The notes below the pieces were generated by a model. That model saw only the letters and a list, made by a program, of their open reading frames with translations. It was not told the DNA's origin and made no database searches. Shown piece by piece: positions 1 to 7,681 of a stretch of 64,000 nucleotides of DNA. The translations under genes and the position numbers were made by a program. The stretch spans positions 27,314-91,313 of the forward strand of contig JALHRQ010000014.1 in NCBI GenBank assembly GCA_022841375.1, in the 5' to 3' direction. The stretch's first letter is position 1. Each line of letters begins with the position of its first letter. Origin of the DNA: Burkholderiales bacterium. GTDB lineage: Bacteria > Pseudomonadota > Gammaproteobacteria > Burkholderiales > SG8-41.

Positions 1-84
1 TTCTACATGAAAGCTCACCCCCTGCAGTACGGGCGTGCTGGCATAGGCATGGGAAACGTCAGTGAAATCAAGACGGGCTGGCAT
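1..84 (-). CDS. fbpC: Ferric iron ABC transporter ATPase, N-terminal part
   Basis: Only the first 28 codons lie in the window; the gene runs off the left edge. Reading leftward from an ATG at 84-82 gives MPARLDFTDVSHAYASTPVL followed by QGVSFHVE. This is the usual opening of an ABC ATPase, with the aromatic A-loop tyrosine in HAY and the LxGVSF strand ahead of the Walker A motif, which lies outside the window. It is divergent from fbpB and shares a Fur-type operator with it, so it is most likely the ATPase of the same ferric iron importer. Function is inferred from this short segment plus context. Confidence 0.75.
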   Translation of the reverse strand, partial: MPARLDFTDVSHAYASTPVLQGVSFHVE

Positions 85-109
85 GCCGAAATTATACCGT
101 TTTGCAGCT

Positions 110-134
110 GATAATGATTCTTGTTAGAATGATT
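110..134. promoter_or_regulatory. Candidate Fur box between fbpC and fbpB
   Basis: The stretch starts GATAATGATTC and continues TTGTTAGAATGATT. It resembles the Fur consensus GATAATGATAATCATTATC and contains the inner palindrome ATTCT-tgtt-AGAAT. It sits in the only gap between the divergent fbpC and fbpB genes, so one Fur site could repress both under iron-replete conditions. The match is by eye. Confidence 0.6.
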
Positions 135-190
135 TCTCTTGTTTTTTCCGTAACTTACGTCTGCTGCGGCACTGCAGGTGCCGACTTCGA

Positions 191-1885
191 GTGACCACCG
201 CCACCTTACCGCCAATGCTGGATGACGTACCCCTGGTGACTCATCGCCAACGGCCGCGCTTGCTGACCCTTTTTGCAGTGGGGTTGGCGGCGCTGCTCGC
301 ACTGCCGGTGCTGGTGGTGCTGTTCAATCTGACGGCGCCGGCCACCGAAACCTGGCATCACCTGGCTTCAACCGTATTGCCGGATTACATCAGCAATTCA
401 CTGCTGCTGATGTGCGGTGTGGCGCTGGGCGTCATGGTGGGCGGTGTGACAACCGCATGGATTACCACGATGTGCCGCTTTCCCGGACATCGCCTGTTCG
501 AATGGGCTTTGCTGTTGCCGATGGCAGTGCCGGCTTATGTGATGGCTTATGCCTATACCGATCTGCTGCAGTTCGCCGGCCCGGTGCAAAGCCTGCTGCG
601 CGAATTCACCGGATGGGGCGCGCAGGACTACTGGTTCCCCGATGTGCGCTCGCTGGGCGGCGCGATCATCATGTTGTCGCTGGTGCTTTATCCCTATGTG
701 TATCTGCTGGCGCGCGCAGCGTTTCTCGAGCAGTCCGACAGCATGCTCGAAGTGGCGCGGGTTTCCGGCTATGGTCCGTGGGGCACCTTTCGCAAGGTGG
801 CGTTGCCGCTGGCGCGTCCGGGCATCGTCGCCGGCACGGCCCTGGCCTTGATGGAGACGCTGGCCGATTACGGCACGGTGGCATATTTCGGCGTGCAGAC
901 CTTCACCACCGGCATTTTCCGCGCATGGTTTTCGCTCGGTGATCACATGGCTGCCGCGCAGTTGTCGGCGATCCTGCTGAGCTTCGTGTTTCTGGTGTTG
1001 CTGATTGAAAAGCTGAGCCGGCGCGGCGCGAGCTTTCACAGCGTTTCCCATCGCAAGCGGCTGCGCAATGTCTACCGGCTGCGTGGCTGGCGCGCCGGCG
1101 TGGCGGTCTCGTTCTGCGTGATGCCGCTGGTATTCGGTTTTCTGCTGCCGGCCGGCATCATGCTGTATATGGCGCTGACCTCGGGTGATGCGCAGTTCGG
1201 TGCGCGCTACATCACGCTGACACGCAATACCGTGACGTTGGCCGCAGTCACCGCGATGCTCGCGGTGTTGCTGGCACTGGTAGTCGGTTATGCCGGCCGT
1301 ACCTCAAAAACGCCGCTGGTGCGCTTGTCCAATCGCATTGCCGGCCTGGGTTACGCGGTACCCGGCGCGGTGATTGCCGTGGGCGTGTTGATTCCGGTGA
1401 CTCGTCTGGATCATCTGCTGGCGGCCTGGATTGAAGCGGCGACGGGGGTTGCGCCGGGGCTGATCCTCACCGGCGGCATTGCTGCACTGGTCTATGCCTA
1501 TCTGGTGCGTTTTTTTGCGGTGTCGCTGCAGGCGGTGGACGCCGGGCTGGCCAAGATCACGCCATCGATGGATGACGCCGCGCGGTCGCTCGGTTACGGG
1601 CCTGGAGCGACGCTGGTACATGTCCATGCGCCGCTGCTGTGGCGCAGCGCATTGTCGGCGGGGCTGCTGGTGTTTGTCGATGTGATGAAGGAACTGCCGG
1701 CGACTTTTGTGATGCGGCCGTTCAATTTCGACACGCTGGCGGTGCAGGCCTACAACCTCGCTTCTGACGAGCGGCTGACCGAAGCGTCAACGGCAGCGCT
1801 CACCATTGTCGTGGTGGGACTGCTGCCGTTGATTGCCCTGTCGCGGATGATCCTGCGGCCCGCCCACGGGTCGCAGGGCGAATGA
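191..1885 (+). CDS. fbpB: Ferric iron ABC transporter permease (FbpB/SfuB type)
   Basis: This 564-residue inner-membrane permease is the fused, two-domain kind typical of FbpB: two copies of the binding-protein-dependent transport fold in one chain, with about twelve hydrophobic segments. Each half carries the EAA loop that contacts the ATPase (EVARVSGYGPWGTFRKVALP in the first half, DDAARSLGYGPGATLVHVHA in the second). It moves Fe(III), delivered by the periplasmic FbpA, into the cytoplasm. The start is a GTG; an in-frame ATG at 215 is an alternative, and neither has a strong ribosome binding site. The downstream fbpA gene is convergent, so the three genes are not one operon but share Fur-like sites. 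Confidence 0.88.
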   Translation: MTTATLPPMLDDVPLVTHRQRPRLLTLFAVGLAALLALPVLVVLFNLTAPATETWHHLASTVLPDYISNSLLLMCGVALGVMVGGVTTAWITTMCRFPGHRLFEWALLLPMAVPAYVMAYAYTDLLQFAGPVQSLLREFTGWGAQDYWFPDVRSLGGAIIMLSLVLYPYVYLLARAAFLEQSDSMLEVARVSGYGPWGTFRKVALPLARPGIVAGTALALMETLADYGTVAYFGVQTFTTGIFRAWFSLGDHMAAAQLSAILLSFVFLVLLIEKLSRRGASFHSVSHRKRLRNVYRLRGWRAGVAVSFCVMPLVFGFLLPAGIMLYMALTSGDAQFGARYITLTRNTVTLAAVTAMLAVLLALVVGYAGRTSKTPLVRLSNRIAGLGYAVPGAVIAVGVLIPVTRLDHLLAAWIEAATGVAPGLILTGGIAALVYAYLVRFFAVSLQAVDAGLAKITPSMDDAARSLGYGPGATLVHVHAPLLWRSALSAGLLVFVDVMKELPATFVMRPFNFDTLAVQAYNLASDERLTEASTAALTIVVVGLLPLIALSRMILRPAHGSQGE

Positions 1886-1901
1886 CACTTATTTGTAACG
1901 G

Positions 1902-2924
1902 CTATTTGTAGCCGACGCGGTCGAAAATCTTCTGCGCCAGCGGCTGATTTTTTCCCAGAGCGCTGACATTCAGGGTGTCCATCTTGAATGTGCCCATTGA
2001 GGCCAGCGCCTTGTTGTTCAACGGTGCGCTTTTGACAACCGGCCACTCGTTGTTGCCCTCTGCGAAATAACCCTGCGCTGCATCGCTGGCGAGATATTCC
2101 AGATATTTCACTGCGGCGTCACGATTCCTGGCGTATTTGACGACGCCTGCGCCAGAAACATTCATGTGCGTGCCGAAACTTTTCTGGTTGGGCCAGACCA
2201 GTCCGATGGACTCAATGACCTTGCGGTCCTCGGCTTTGTCGGAAGCGAGCAGGCGCACATAGTAGTAGCTGTTGCTGATCGCCACGCCGCATTCACCCGC
2301 GGCAACGGCCTTGATCTGGTCAGTGTCGCCGCCTTTCGGCGCCCGCGCAAAATTCGCCACCACGCCCCTGGCCCATTGTTCAGCCTTGGCTTCGCCCCAG
2401 TGTTCGATCAATGCGCTCATCAGCGACAGGTTGTAAACATGGCTGCCTGAACGCGTGCACACCTTGCCCTTCAGTTTAGGATCGGCGAGGTCTTCGTAGT
2501 TCTGTACATCGGCAGACTTGAGCGCGGTCTTGTTGTAGACAATTACGCGAGCACGCGCGGAAAAGCCGAACCACTGGTTGTTGGGGGTGCGCATGTGGTC
2601 GGGCAGGCGTGACGCCAGCACTTTGGACTCAACGGACTGGAACAGGCCCATTTGTTCGGCGCGCCACAACCGCCCGGCATCCACGGTGACCAGCACGTCG
2701 GCGGGGCTGGAGGTGCCTTCGTTTTTCAGGCGCTCGATCAACGGATCTTCGCCGGCTTCGATGCGATTCAATTTGATGCCGGTGGTCTTGGTGAAATTGG
2801 CGTATAGCGCTTCATCGGTCTGGTAATGACGGGATGAGTAGAGGTTCAGCAGGTTTTCCTGGGCCAGCGCGGGCAAGCTGAGCGCGCTGACAACAGCGTA
2901 ACTGATGATTCTGGCGTAACGCAT
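1902..2924 (-). CDS. fbpA: Ferric iron ABC transporter substrate-binding protein
   Basis: This 340-residue protein has a signal peptide ending near residue 21 (LSLPALAQ) and belongs to the FbpA/FutA class of periplasmic Fe(III)-binding proteins. Family hallmarks are YSSRHY at residues 29-34 and a run of tyrosines, NSYYYVR, at about 218-224; tyrosines of this kind coordinate iron in FbpA and FutA. It hands iron to FbpB. The gene converges on fbpB with only 16 bases between the stops. An iron-box-like sequence lies about 100 bases upstream, consistent with Fur control. Confidence 0.9.
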   Translation of the reverse strand: MRYARIISYAVVSALSLPALAQENLLNLYSSRHYQTDEALYANFTKTTGIKLNRIEAGEDPLIERLKNEGTSSPADVLVTVDAGRLWRAEQMGLFQSVESKVLASRLPDHMRTPNNQWFGFSARARVIVYNKTALKSADVQNYEDLADPKLKGKVCTRSGSHVYNLSLMSALIEHWGEAKAEQWARGVVANFARAPKGGDTDQIKAVAAGECGVAISNSYYYVRLLASDKAEDRKVIESIGLVWPNQKSFGTHMNVSGAGVVKYARNRDAAVKYLEYLASDAAQGYFAEGNNEWPVVKSAPLNNKALASMGTFKMDTLNVSALGKNQPLAQKIFDRVGYK

Positions 2925-3022
2925 AAAAATCCTTTAATAAACAAATAGTTAATTGAATATTTATTGATGTCGGCAAACAACTGCGAAGAATATTAACAAT
3001 AATAGTTCTCAATTGCAATACA

Positions 3023-3041
3023 AATGAGAATGATTGTTAAT
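3023..3041. promoter_or_regulatory. Candidate Fur box upstream of fbpA
   Basis: AATGAGAATGATTGTTAAT resembles the Fur consensus, with the typical GAATGATT core. It lies in the A+T-rich leader about 100 bases upstream of the fbpA start. Together with the site at 110-134 it suggests coordinated iron repression of the split fbp locus. Confidence 0.55.
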
Positions 3042-3146
3042 AAAGCCTTGAGCGCATGGACAAGGCTATCGCCGACGCAGGGCCGGTGATTTGATCGGGA
3101 GCAAGTGCAGCGGGGATTGCCGGGCTATGCCGGGTGCTGCGGGTGG

Positions 3147-3638
3147 CTAGATGGCCAGACGACGGGCGCCGTTGTATCGCGTTTTCCAGTAACGGTCCGT
3201 CATATCGACGATTTCGACTTTGCCGCCGCGGCTGGGGGCATGCACGAAGCGCGATTCACCGAGGTAGATGCCGACATGGGAAAACGGCCGTCGCAGGGTG
3301 TTGAAAAACACCAGATCGCCGGGTTGCAGTTCCGAGCGGTCTACGCTTTCGCCAACCTGACTGATTTCTTTGGCAGTGCCGGTCAGCGATTGGCCGGTGA
3401 TCTGGTTGAAGACGTAACGGATCAGGCCGCTGCAGTCGAAGCCGGTGTCCGGGGAGGTGCCGCCCCATTTGTAGGGCACGCCGATGAAGCTCAATGCGCG
3501 CAACACCACTTCCTGCGCCTGGCCGAGCATGCCGCTGTGCGCGGACACGGCCGGCGCGGTGGCTTCATTGCTGTCGTTTGCCATCGCGGACAAGGGCAGC
3601 AGGGCCAGCAGGATGATCGGGATCCAGGAGCGTCGCAT
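3147..3638 (-). CDS. NlpC/P60 family peptidoglycan hydrolase
   Basis: Reading from the ATG at 3638 gives 163 residues. A signal peptide (about residues 1-20, ending LSAMA) is followed by one NlpC/P60 domain with its catalytic triad elements: Cys69 in FDCSGLIRY, His121 in SHVGIYLG and a third polar residue position at His133 in FVHAPSRGGK. Such enzymes cut peptide cross-links in the cell wall, typically the D-Glu to diamino acid bond. The reading frame stays open further upstream, but that would overlap the divergent gene at 3746 and add a non-signal extension, so the internal start is preferred. Resembles Spr/MepS and YafL; no lipobox is visible. Confidence 0.85.
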   Translation of the reverse strand: MRRSWIPIILLALLPLSAMANDSNEATAPAVSAHSGMLGQAQEVVLRALSFIGVPYKWGGTSPDTGFDCSGLIRYVFNQITGQSLTGTAKEISQVGESVDRSELQPGDLVFFNTLRRPFSHVGIYLGESRFVHAPSRGGKVEIVDMTDRYWKTRYNGARRLAI

Positions 3639-3745
3639 GGCCGCAATGTAATCAACAAGCGCATGATTGTAAAGGGGAAATTTTTCACGGACGGGACGCG
3701 GCTGCGCGGCGTACACTGTTTCGGACACCTCACCGTTATTTGCCC

Positions 3746-4636
3746 ATGGCCATTCACTACCGATCATTTTTGCCGGTACTCGCGGCCGCGCTGCTGAGCA
3801 TCGTGCTGGCCGGCGTTGCGCTGGCGCAAACCACCGTCGAAGTCATCCCGCTCAAATACCGGCAGGCGGATCAGGTGATCCCGGTACTCCAGCCCTTGCT
3901 TGGACGGGATGGCAGCATCAGCAATTTCCAGAACCAGCTGGTGATCCGCGCCACTCCCGCCGAACTGGCGCAGGTGAAAAGCGTGCTGGCCAGCCTCGAC
4001 ACGCCGCCGCGGCGTTTGCTGATTACCGTGCGTCAGGATGCCGATGTCACCGGCAACCGGCGCGAAGCCGAGGTTTCCGGCAGCATCGGCAATGACGGTG
4101 CGCGGGTCACGGTGCCGGGCAGCGGATCGCGCGAAGGCGGCAACGTGGTGCTGCGCGACGGCGACGACCGGCTGCGCGCGCGGGTGGTGGATTCCAGTCA
4201 GTCGGGCAGCGAACGCACCGCGCAGACGGTGCAGGTGCTGGAAGGCTACAGCGCGTTCATCCGCGCTGGCGAATCGCGGCCGGTGCGCAACCGCCAGGTG
4301 CTGCGCACGATGGTCAACGGCCAGTGGGTCGATCGTGTCGTTGAAACCACGGATTACCGTGATGCGACCACGGGTTTCAATGTGCGGCCGCGGCTGCAGG
4401 GTGACCGCGTCACGCTCGACATCGATCCGCAGCGCGAAACCTTCGACGAGCAGCGCCGCGGCGCGGTCAATGTGCAGCGCGTGGTGACGACGGTGTCGGG
4501 CCGTCTCGGTGAATGGATGGACCTCGGCGGCATCAGCGAACAACGCAGTGATGACCGCAGCGGCATCCTCAACAGCCGCAGCACCCGATCCAGCGATCAG
4601 CGCGGCGTGCAGGTCAAGGTCGAAGTGCTGCCTTAG
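3746..4636 (+). CDS. Secreted protein with a secretin N-type (NolW) domain
   Basis: 296 residues with a signal peptide of about 27 residues (to GVALAQ). The next 70 residues (VEVIPLKYRQADQVIPVLQP, then NQLVIRATPAELAQVKSVLA) form a NolW-like secretin N domain, as found repeated in type II/III secretins and PilQ. The family's pore-forming C-terminal domain is absent; the rest is charged and beta-rich. It may be a periplasmic accessory of an envelope complex or a relict of a secretin. The ATG at 3746 is preferred over a TTG two codons upstream. The substrate and partner are unknown. Confidence 0.7.
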   Translation: MAIHYRSFLPVLAAALLSIVLAGVALAQTTVEVIPLKYRQADQVIPVLQPLLGRDGSISNFQNQLVIRATPAELAQVKSVLASLDTPPRRLLITVRQDADVTGNRREAEVSGSIGNDGARVTVPGSGSREGGNVVLRDGDDRLRARVVDSSQSGSERTAQTVQVLEGYSAFIRAGESRPVRNRQVLRTMVNGQWVDRVVETTDYRDATTGFNVRPRLQGDRVTLDIDPQRETFDEQRRGAVNVQRVVTTVSGRLGEWMDLGGISEQRSDDRSGILNSRSTRSSDQRGVQVKVEVLP

Positions 4637-4645
4637 CCGGACGAA

Positions 4646-5263
4646 TCAGAACGAAGAGCCCGGCTGTTTCAGGAATTCCATTTCTTCCGGCGTCGAAACG
4701 CGACCGAGGATGCGGTTGCGGTGCGGAAAACGGCCAAAACGCGCAATCACCTCACGGTGGCGCACGGCGTAATCCACAAAACCCTTGAAGGTGTCGCGCG
4801 CGTTGTCCGGTGCATCGGCGGCCAACGCGTTAAACAGGGCGACGCTACGTTCCTGCATGGCCAGTGACTCCGCATGTTCCAGTGGCAGATAGCTGAATAC
4901 GCGTTCAATCGGTCTTAATGGCTGGTCGGCACCGGTGGCGATGACATCCAGCGCCAATTGCAGCGCCCGCGCGTCAAAGGCAAAAGCCTGCGGCGTATCG
5001 CGGTAAATGTTGCGCGGGAACTGGTCGAACAATACGATCAGTGCCAGCCGTCCTTGCGGTGTCTCGGCCCAGTCGTCATGGCCGCCGGCGGCTGCGGTGC
5101 TGACCAGTGTTGAGAAACGCGCGCGCATGTCGGCATCAACGGCGGCATCCTTGCTCCACCACAGCCTGCGCTGGATCTCTGCGGTAGCAGCGTCGTCTGT
5201 GGCGGTGCCGAACCAGAAAGTGAGCACGGATGCGGCGATGGGTGAAAGTGCTGGGGCAGACAT
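4646..5263 (-). CDS. DUF924 family protein
   Basis: 205 residues from the ATG at 5263. It matches the DUF924 family, with the landmarks VLTFWFG near the N-terminus, WWSKDAAVDADMRARF, LALIVLFDQFPRNIYRDTPQ and SYLPLEHAES. The biochemical role of the family is not established. A longer frame exists upstream, but the family opening (PIAASVLTFWFG) fits the internal ATG. The gene converges on the preceding one and diverges from the DUF502 gene, so it is probably monocistronic. Confidence 0.8.
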   Translation of the reverse strand: MSAPALSPIAASVLTFWFGTATDDAATAEIQRRLWWSKDAAVDADMRARFSTLVSTAAAGGHDDWAETPQGRLALIVLFDQFPRNIYRDTPQAFAFDARALQLALDVIATGADQPLRPIERVFSYLPLEHAESLAMQERSVALFNALAADAPDNARDTFKGFVDYAVRHREVIARFGRFPHRNRILGRVSTPEEMEFLKQPGSSF

Positions 5264-5370
5264 ATAGTCAACTTTACAGGAAGCCGCAGCCCGCGCTGAG
5301 ACCGCGGCTGTTTTGTCTTGACGCAATCGCGCCATCTGGTATGAATGGTCACTGCTGTAACCGGAGCGTG

Positions 5371-6066
5371 ATGCCCATGTTCATCAAACGCAGTTTTGAC
5401 TCGATTGTCGCCACCTGGCTGGCCGGGCTGGTGGTGTTTCTGCCGCTGGCGCTGACCTTCGCCGTATTGGGCTGGCTGATCGGCCTGCTTAATCAATATG
5501 CCGGGCCCGACAGCGAAGTCGGCCGCTTTTTTCTGGTGCTGGGTTATTCGGTGGCCGGGAATTCACCGATGCCGTACCTGGCGGGCACGCTGGTGCTGAT
5601 GGTCGCGATTTACCTGTTGGGTGTGGCGCTGCGCTTCGGTTTGCGCAAGCCGCTGGCGCAATTCCTGAATGTGACGTTGCGACGCATCCCGCTGATCGGC
5701 AGCCTCTACGATTTCACCCAGCGTTTTGTCGGCCTGCTGGAGCAGAAGCAGGGCGACATCGGCGCGATGAGCGCGGTATGGTGTTTCTTCGGCGGCGACG
5801 GCGTCGCCGTGCTCGGGCTGGCGCCCAGTCACGACCCGATCGACATCGAAGGTCGCAGCTACTTTGCGGTGCTGGTGCCGACCGCACCGGTGCCCATCGG
5901 CGGCGGCCTGCTTTATGTGCCGGTGGAGTGGGTCAAGCCGGCGAACATGGGTATCGACAAGCTGACGGAGATTTATGTGTCGATGGGGCTGACACCCCCT
6001 TCGGCAGCAGTCTCCGGAACAGCGCCGCCAGATGCTGCTGACAAGTCGGTTATTCCAAAAAAGTAA
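5371..6066 (+). CDS. DUF502 family inner-membrane protein
   Basis: 231 residues. It has two strong transmembrane segments (ATWLAGLVVFLPLALTFAVL and a second near residues 70-90) and the DUF502 hallmarks IPLIGSLYDFTQRF and VPTAPVPIGGGLLYVP. The family is common in Betaproteobacteria and lacks a firm function. A GGAG at 5363-5366 precedes two nearby ATGs at 5371 and 5377; either could be used. The C-terminus is a short polar tail. Confidence 0.8.
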   Translation: MPMFIKRSFDSIVATWLAGLVVFLPLALTFAVLGWLIGLLNQYAGPDSEVGRFFLVLGYSVAGNSPMPYLAGTLVLMVAIYLLGVALRFGLRKPLAQFLNVTLRRIPLIGSLYDFTQRFVGLLEQKQGDIGAMSAVWCFFGGDGVAVLGLAPSHDPIDIEGRSYFAVLVPTAPVPIGGGLLYVPVEWVKPANMGIDKLTEIYVSMGLTPPSAAVSGTAPPDAADKSVIPKK

Positions 6067-6124
6067 TGCCGCAAAAACGCAGTAGAAGCACCAGCAATTA
6101 CTCTGTGCTACCGGCCTGAAGAAC

Positions 6125-6958
6125 TCATGGCATTTTCCAGCCCAGCCATTCGCACACGCCGCGGCCCATGATCCATTCCTTGTCTTCTTCCTTCACCCAC
6201 GGCGCATCCTTCAGCCACATGTCAATGTGCTGGCGGTAGGGCACTGCCGAACGTGACCAGTCGCTGCCCCAGAACAGGCGCTTCGGACCGAAGGCCTCGT
6301 AAGCGCGTTTGGCATGAACCTGGATTTTTTTGAACGGGTAGGGATCGGCGATGTAGTTGGGCAGCGCGCTGGCCTTGACCGCAACGTTGGGGCGTTTGGC
6401 GATCGGCAGCAGCTTGTCGAAATCGCGAAAAGTTTCGTCTTCCGGTTTGCCGCTGGTCAGCGACATGTGGTCCATGATGATTTTCAGGTCGGGGTAACGG
6501 GCGGCGATGCCGTCGATGACGTGCACAAAGTTCTGCGGCACCAGGATCATCAGCTTGATGCCGAGTTTTTCAGCTTCCGACCATACCCAGTCGAACTTGC
6601 CTTCGACCAGCGGCTGCTGCAGCACGGGGATGTGGAAGGAAAAGCGCATGCCGAGCATGCCGGGCTGCTGAAGCCAGGTCTTGATCGCGGTTTTGGCATC
6701 CGGCGCTTCGGGATTGAAACGGCCCATGATCGCGAAACGGTCAGGATGTTGTTTGACGGCTTCGATGGCGAGATCGTTGCGGTCGCCTTCCCAAGACGGC
6801 GGCACGATGATGACGCGGTCAATGCCGGCTTCGTCCATGTCTTTGAGCAGTTGTTCGTGGCTGAGCGGGATTTCGCGCTGTGCATGCGCGCGCGCAGGCC
6901 ACGGCCGCTCCGGTGTGTTGGCGCCCCAGATGTGTACTTGTGAATCGACAATCAGCAT
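6125..6958 (-). CDS. Amidohydrolase family protein (amidohydrolase_2)
   Basis: 277 residues forming a metal-dependent TIM-barrel hydrolase of the amidohydrolase-2 type, the group containing lactonases and decarboxylases such as LigI and ACMSD. Visible elements are the N-terminal DSQVHIWG (a D-x-x-x-H variant of the metal-binding DxHxH), MDHMSLTSG in mid-chain, and LFWGSDWSRSAVP, where the WGSDW Asp is the usual catalytic residue. The start ATG at 6958 follows a strong GGAGGA. The substrate cannot be read from the sequence; the gene has no obvious pathway neighbours. Confidence 0.78.
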   Translation of the reverse strand: MLIVDSQVHIWGANTPERPWPARAHAQREIPLSHEQLLKDMDEAGIDRVIIVPPSWEGDRNDLAIEAVKQHPDRFAIMGRFNPEAPDAKTAIKTWLQQPGMLGMRFSFHIPVLQQPLVEGKFDWVWSEAEKLGIKLMILVPQNFVHVIDGIAARYPDLKIIMDHMSLTSGKPEDETFRDFDKLLPIAKRPNVAVKASALPNYIADPYPFKKIQVHAKRAYEAFGPKRLFWGSDWSRSAVPYRQHIDMWLKDAPWVKEEDKEWIMGRGVCEWLGWKMP

Positions 6959-6995
6959 CAAATCCTCCGGTTACGGTTTTTAAATGGATTGTTAT

Positions 6996-7304
6996 TTATT
7001 GAGTTGCGAGTTCAGTCCAGGGCTTGATCTTTGCCAGCTTGCGGCCGAGGGTGCGTTCTGCCACTTCGGTATCGTAAGCGGCCTGAGCACGCAGCCAGTA
7101 GCCGTTTGACAGTCCGAAAAACTTGCACAGACGCAGATCAGTATCGGCCGTCACGGTGCGCCCTCCGGCGACGATTTCACCGATGCGCTGCGCCGGGACA
7201 TCAATTTCCTTGGCGAGGCGGTACTGGGTGATGCCCATGGGCTTGAGGAATTCCTCCAGCAAGAGTTCGCCGGGGGTTACTGGTTTGGGTTTGCGCACGA
7301 GCAT
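6996..7304 (-). CDS. higA: HigA-type antitoxin (HTH, XRE family), orphan
   Basis: 102 residues of the HigA addiction-module antidote family. The opening PVTPGELLLEEFLKPMGITQ, the helix-turn-helix (QYRLAKEIDVPAQRIGEIVA) and GGRTVTADTDLRLCKFFG match closely. In complete systems the HigB toxin gene lies directly upstream; no HigB-like reading frame is visible in the 370 bases upstream here, so this is an orphan or has lost its toxin. It may act only as a repressor. Confidence 0.85.
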   Translation of the reverse strand: MLVRKPKPVTPGELLLEEFLKPMGITQYRLAKEIDVPAQRIGEIVAGGRTVTADTDLRLCKFFGLSNGYWLRAQAAYDTEVAERTLGRKLAKIKPWTELATQ

Positions 7305-7681
7305 GTTGAGACCATCAGTCCACTATCTAAACGATTTTTAATGGTTGGATTGTTCAATTGTAAGACTGGATCTTCACTTAAAACCACTGCATTGATTCTT
7401 GGGATCTCGACGCATGGCTGACTTGACTATCGAAGTCAGTCACAATAAATCGTTCGTCGGATTCATTTGAATCCCTGAAACGCTTCCAAATTTTCAATCG
7501 TCATTCCGGCGAACGCCGGAATCCAGTGTTTTTTGCGACAACACTGCTGGATTCCGGCTCGCGCTGTGCGCGTCCGGAATGACGGGAGGCTTGTGAGCAA
7601 TGTATGAAATTCAAGTGGACAGGAAATTGATTTGCTGTAAGACGTGAAATTATATAAATATATGATTTTAAAGGATAATTT
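7305..7681. other. Gene-free stretch with a palindromic repeat
   Basis: This 377-base gap between the divergent higA-like and acetolactate-synthase-like genes holds no supportable gene. It contains the inverted repeat listed at 7499-7584, then an A+T-rich stretch with TATAAA-like hexamers around 7653 that could hold the promoter of the plus-strand gene. An AAAGGA at 7670-7675 serves as its ribosome binding site. Confidence 0.6.
7499..7584. repeat. REP-like palindromic element
   Basis: The ends CGTCATTCCGG and CCGGAATGACG are perfect inverted copies. A second pair nested inside, CCGGAATCCAG and CTGGATTCCGG, gives a long imperfect hairpin. The motif CGTCATTCCGGCGAACGCCG belongs to a widespread class of intergenic palindromes in Proteobacteria. 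No transposase (RAYT) gene is next to it. Confidence 0.75.

Noticed and set aside
3105..3797. Plus-strand frame opposite the NlpC/P60 gene
   Set aside because: No domain signal; the minus strand has a complete catalytic domain and signal peptide.
7414..7470. 18-codon frame (MADLTIEVSHNKSFVGFI) upstream of the palindrome
   Set aside because: Too short and without a convincing ribosome binding site or relatives I can recall.
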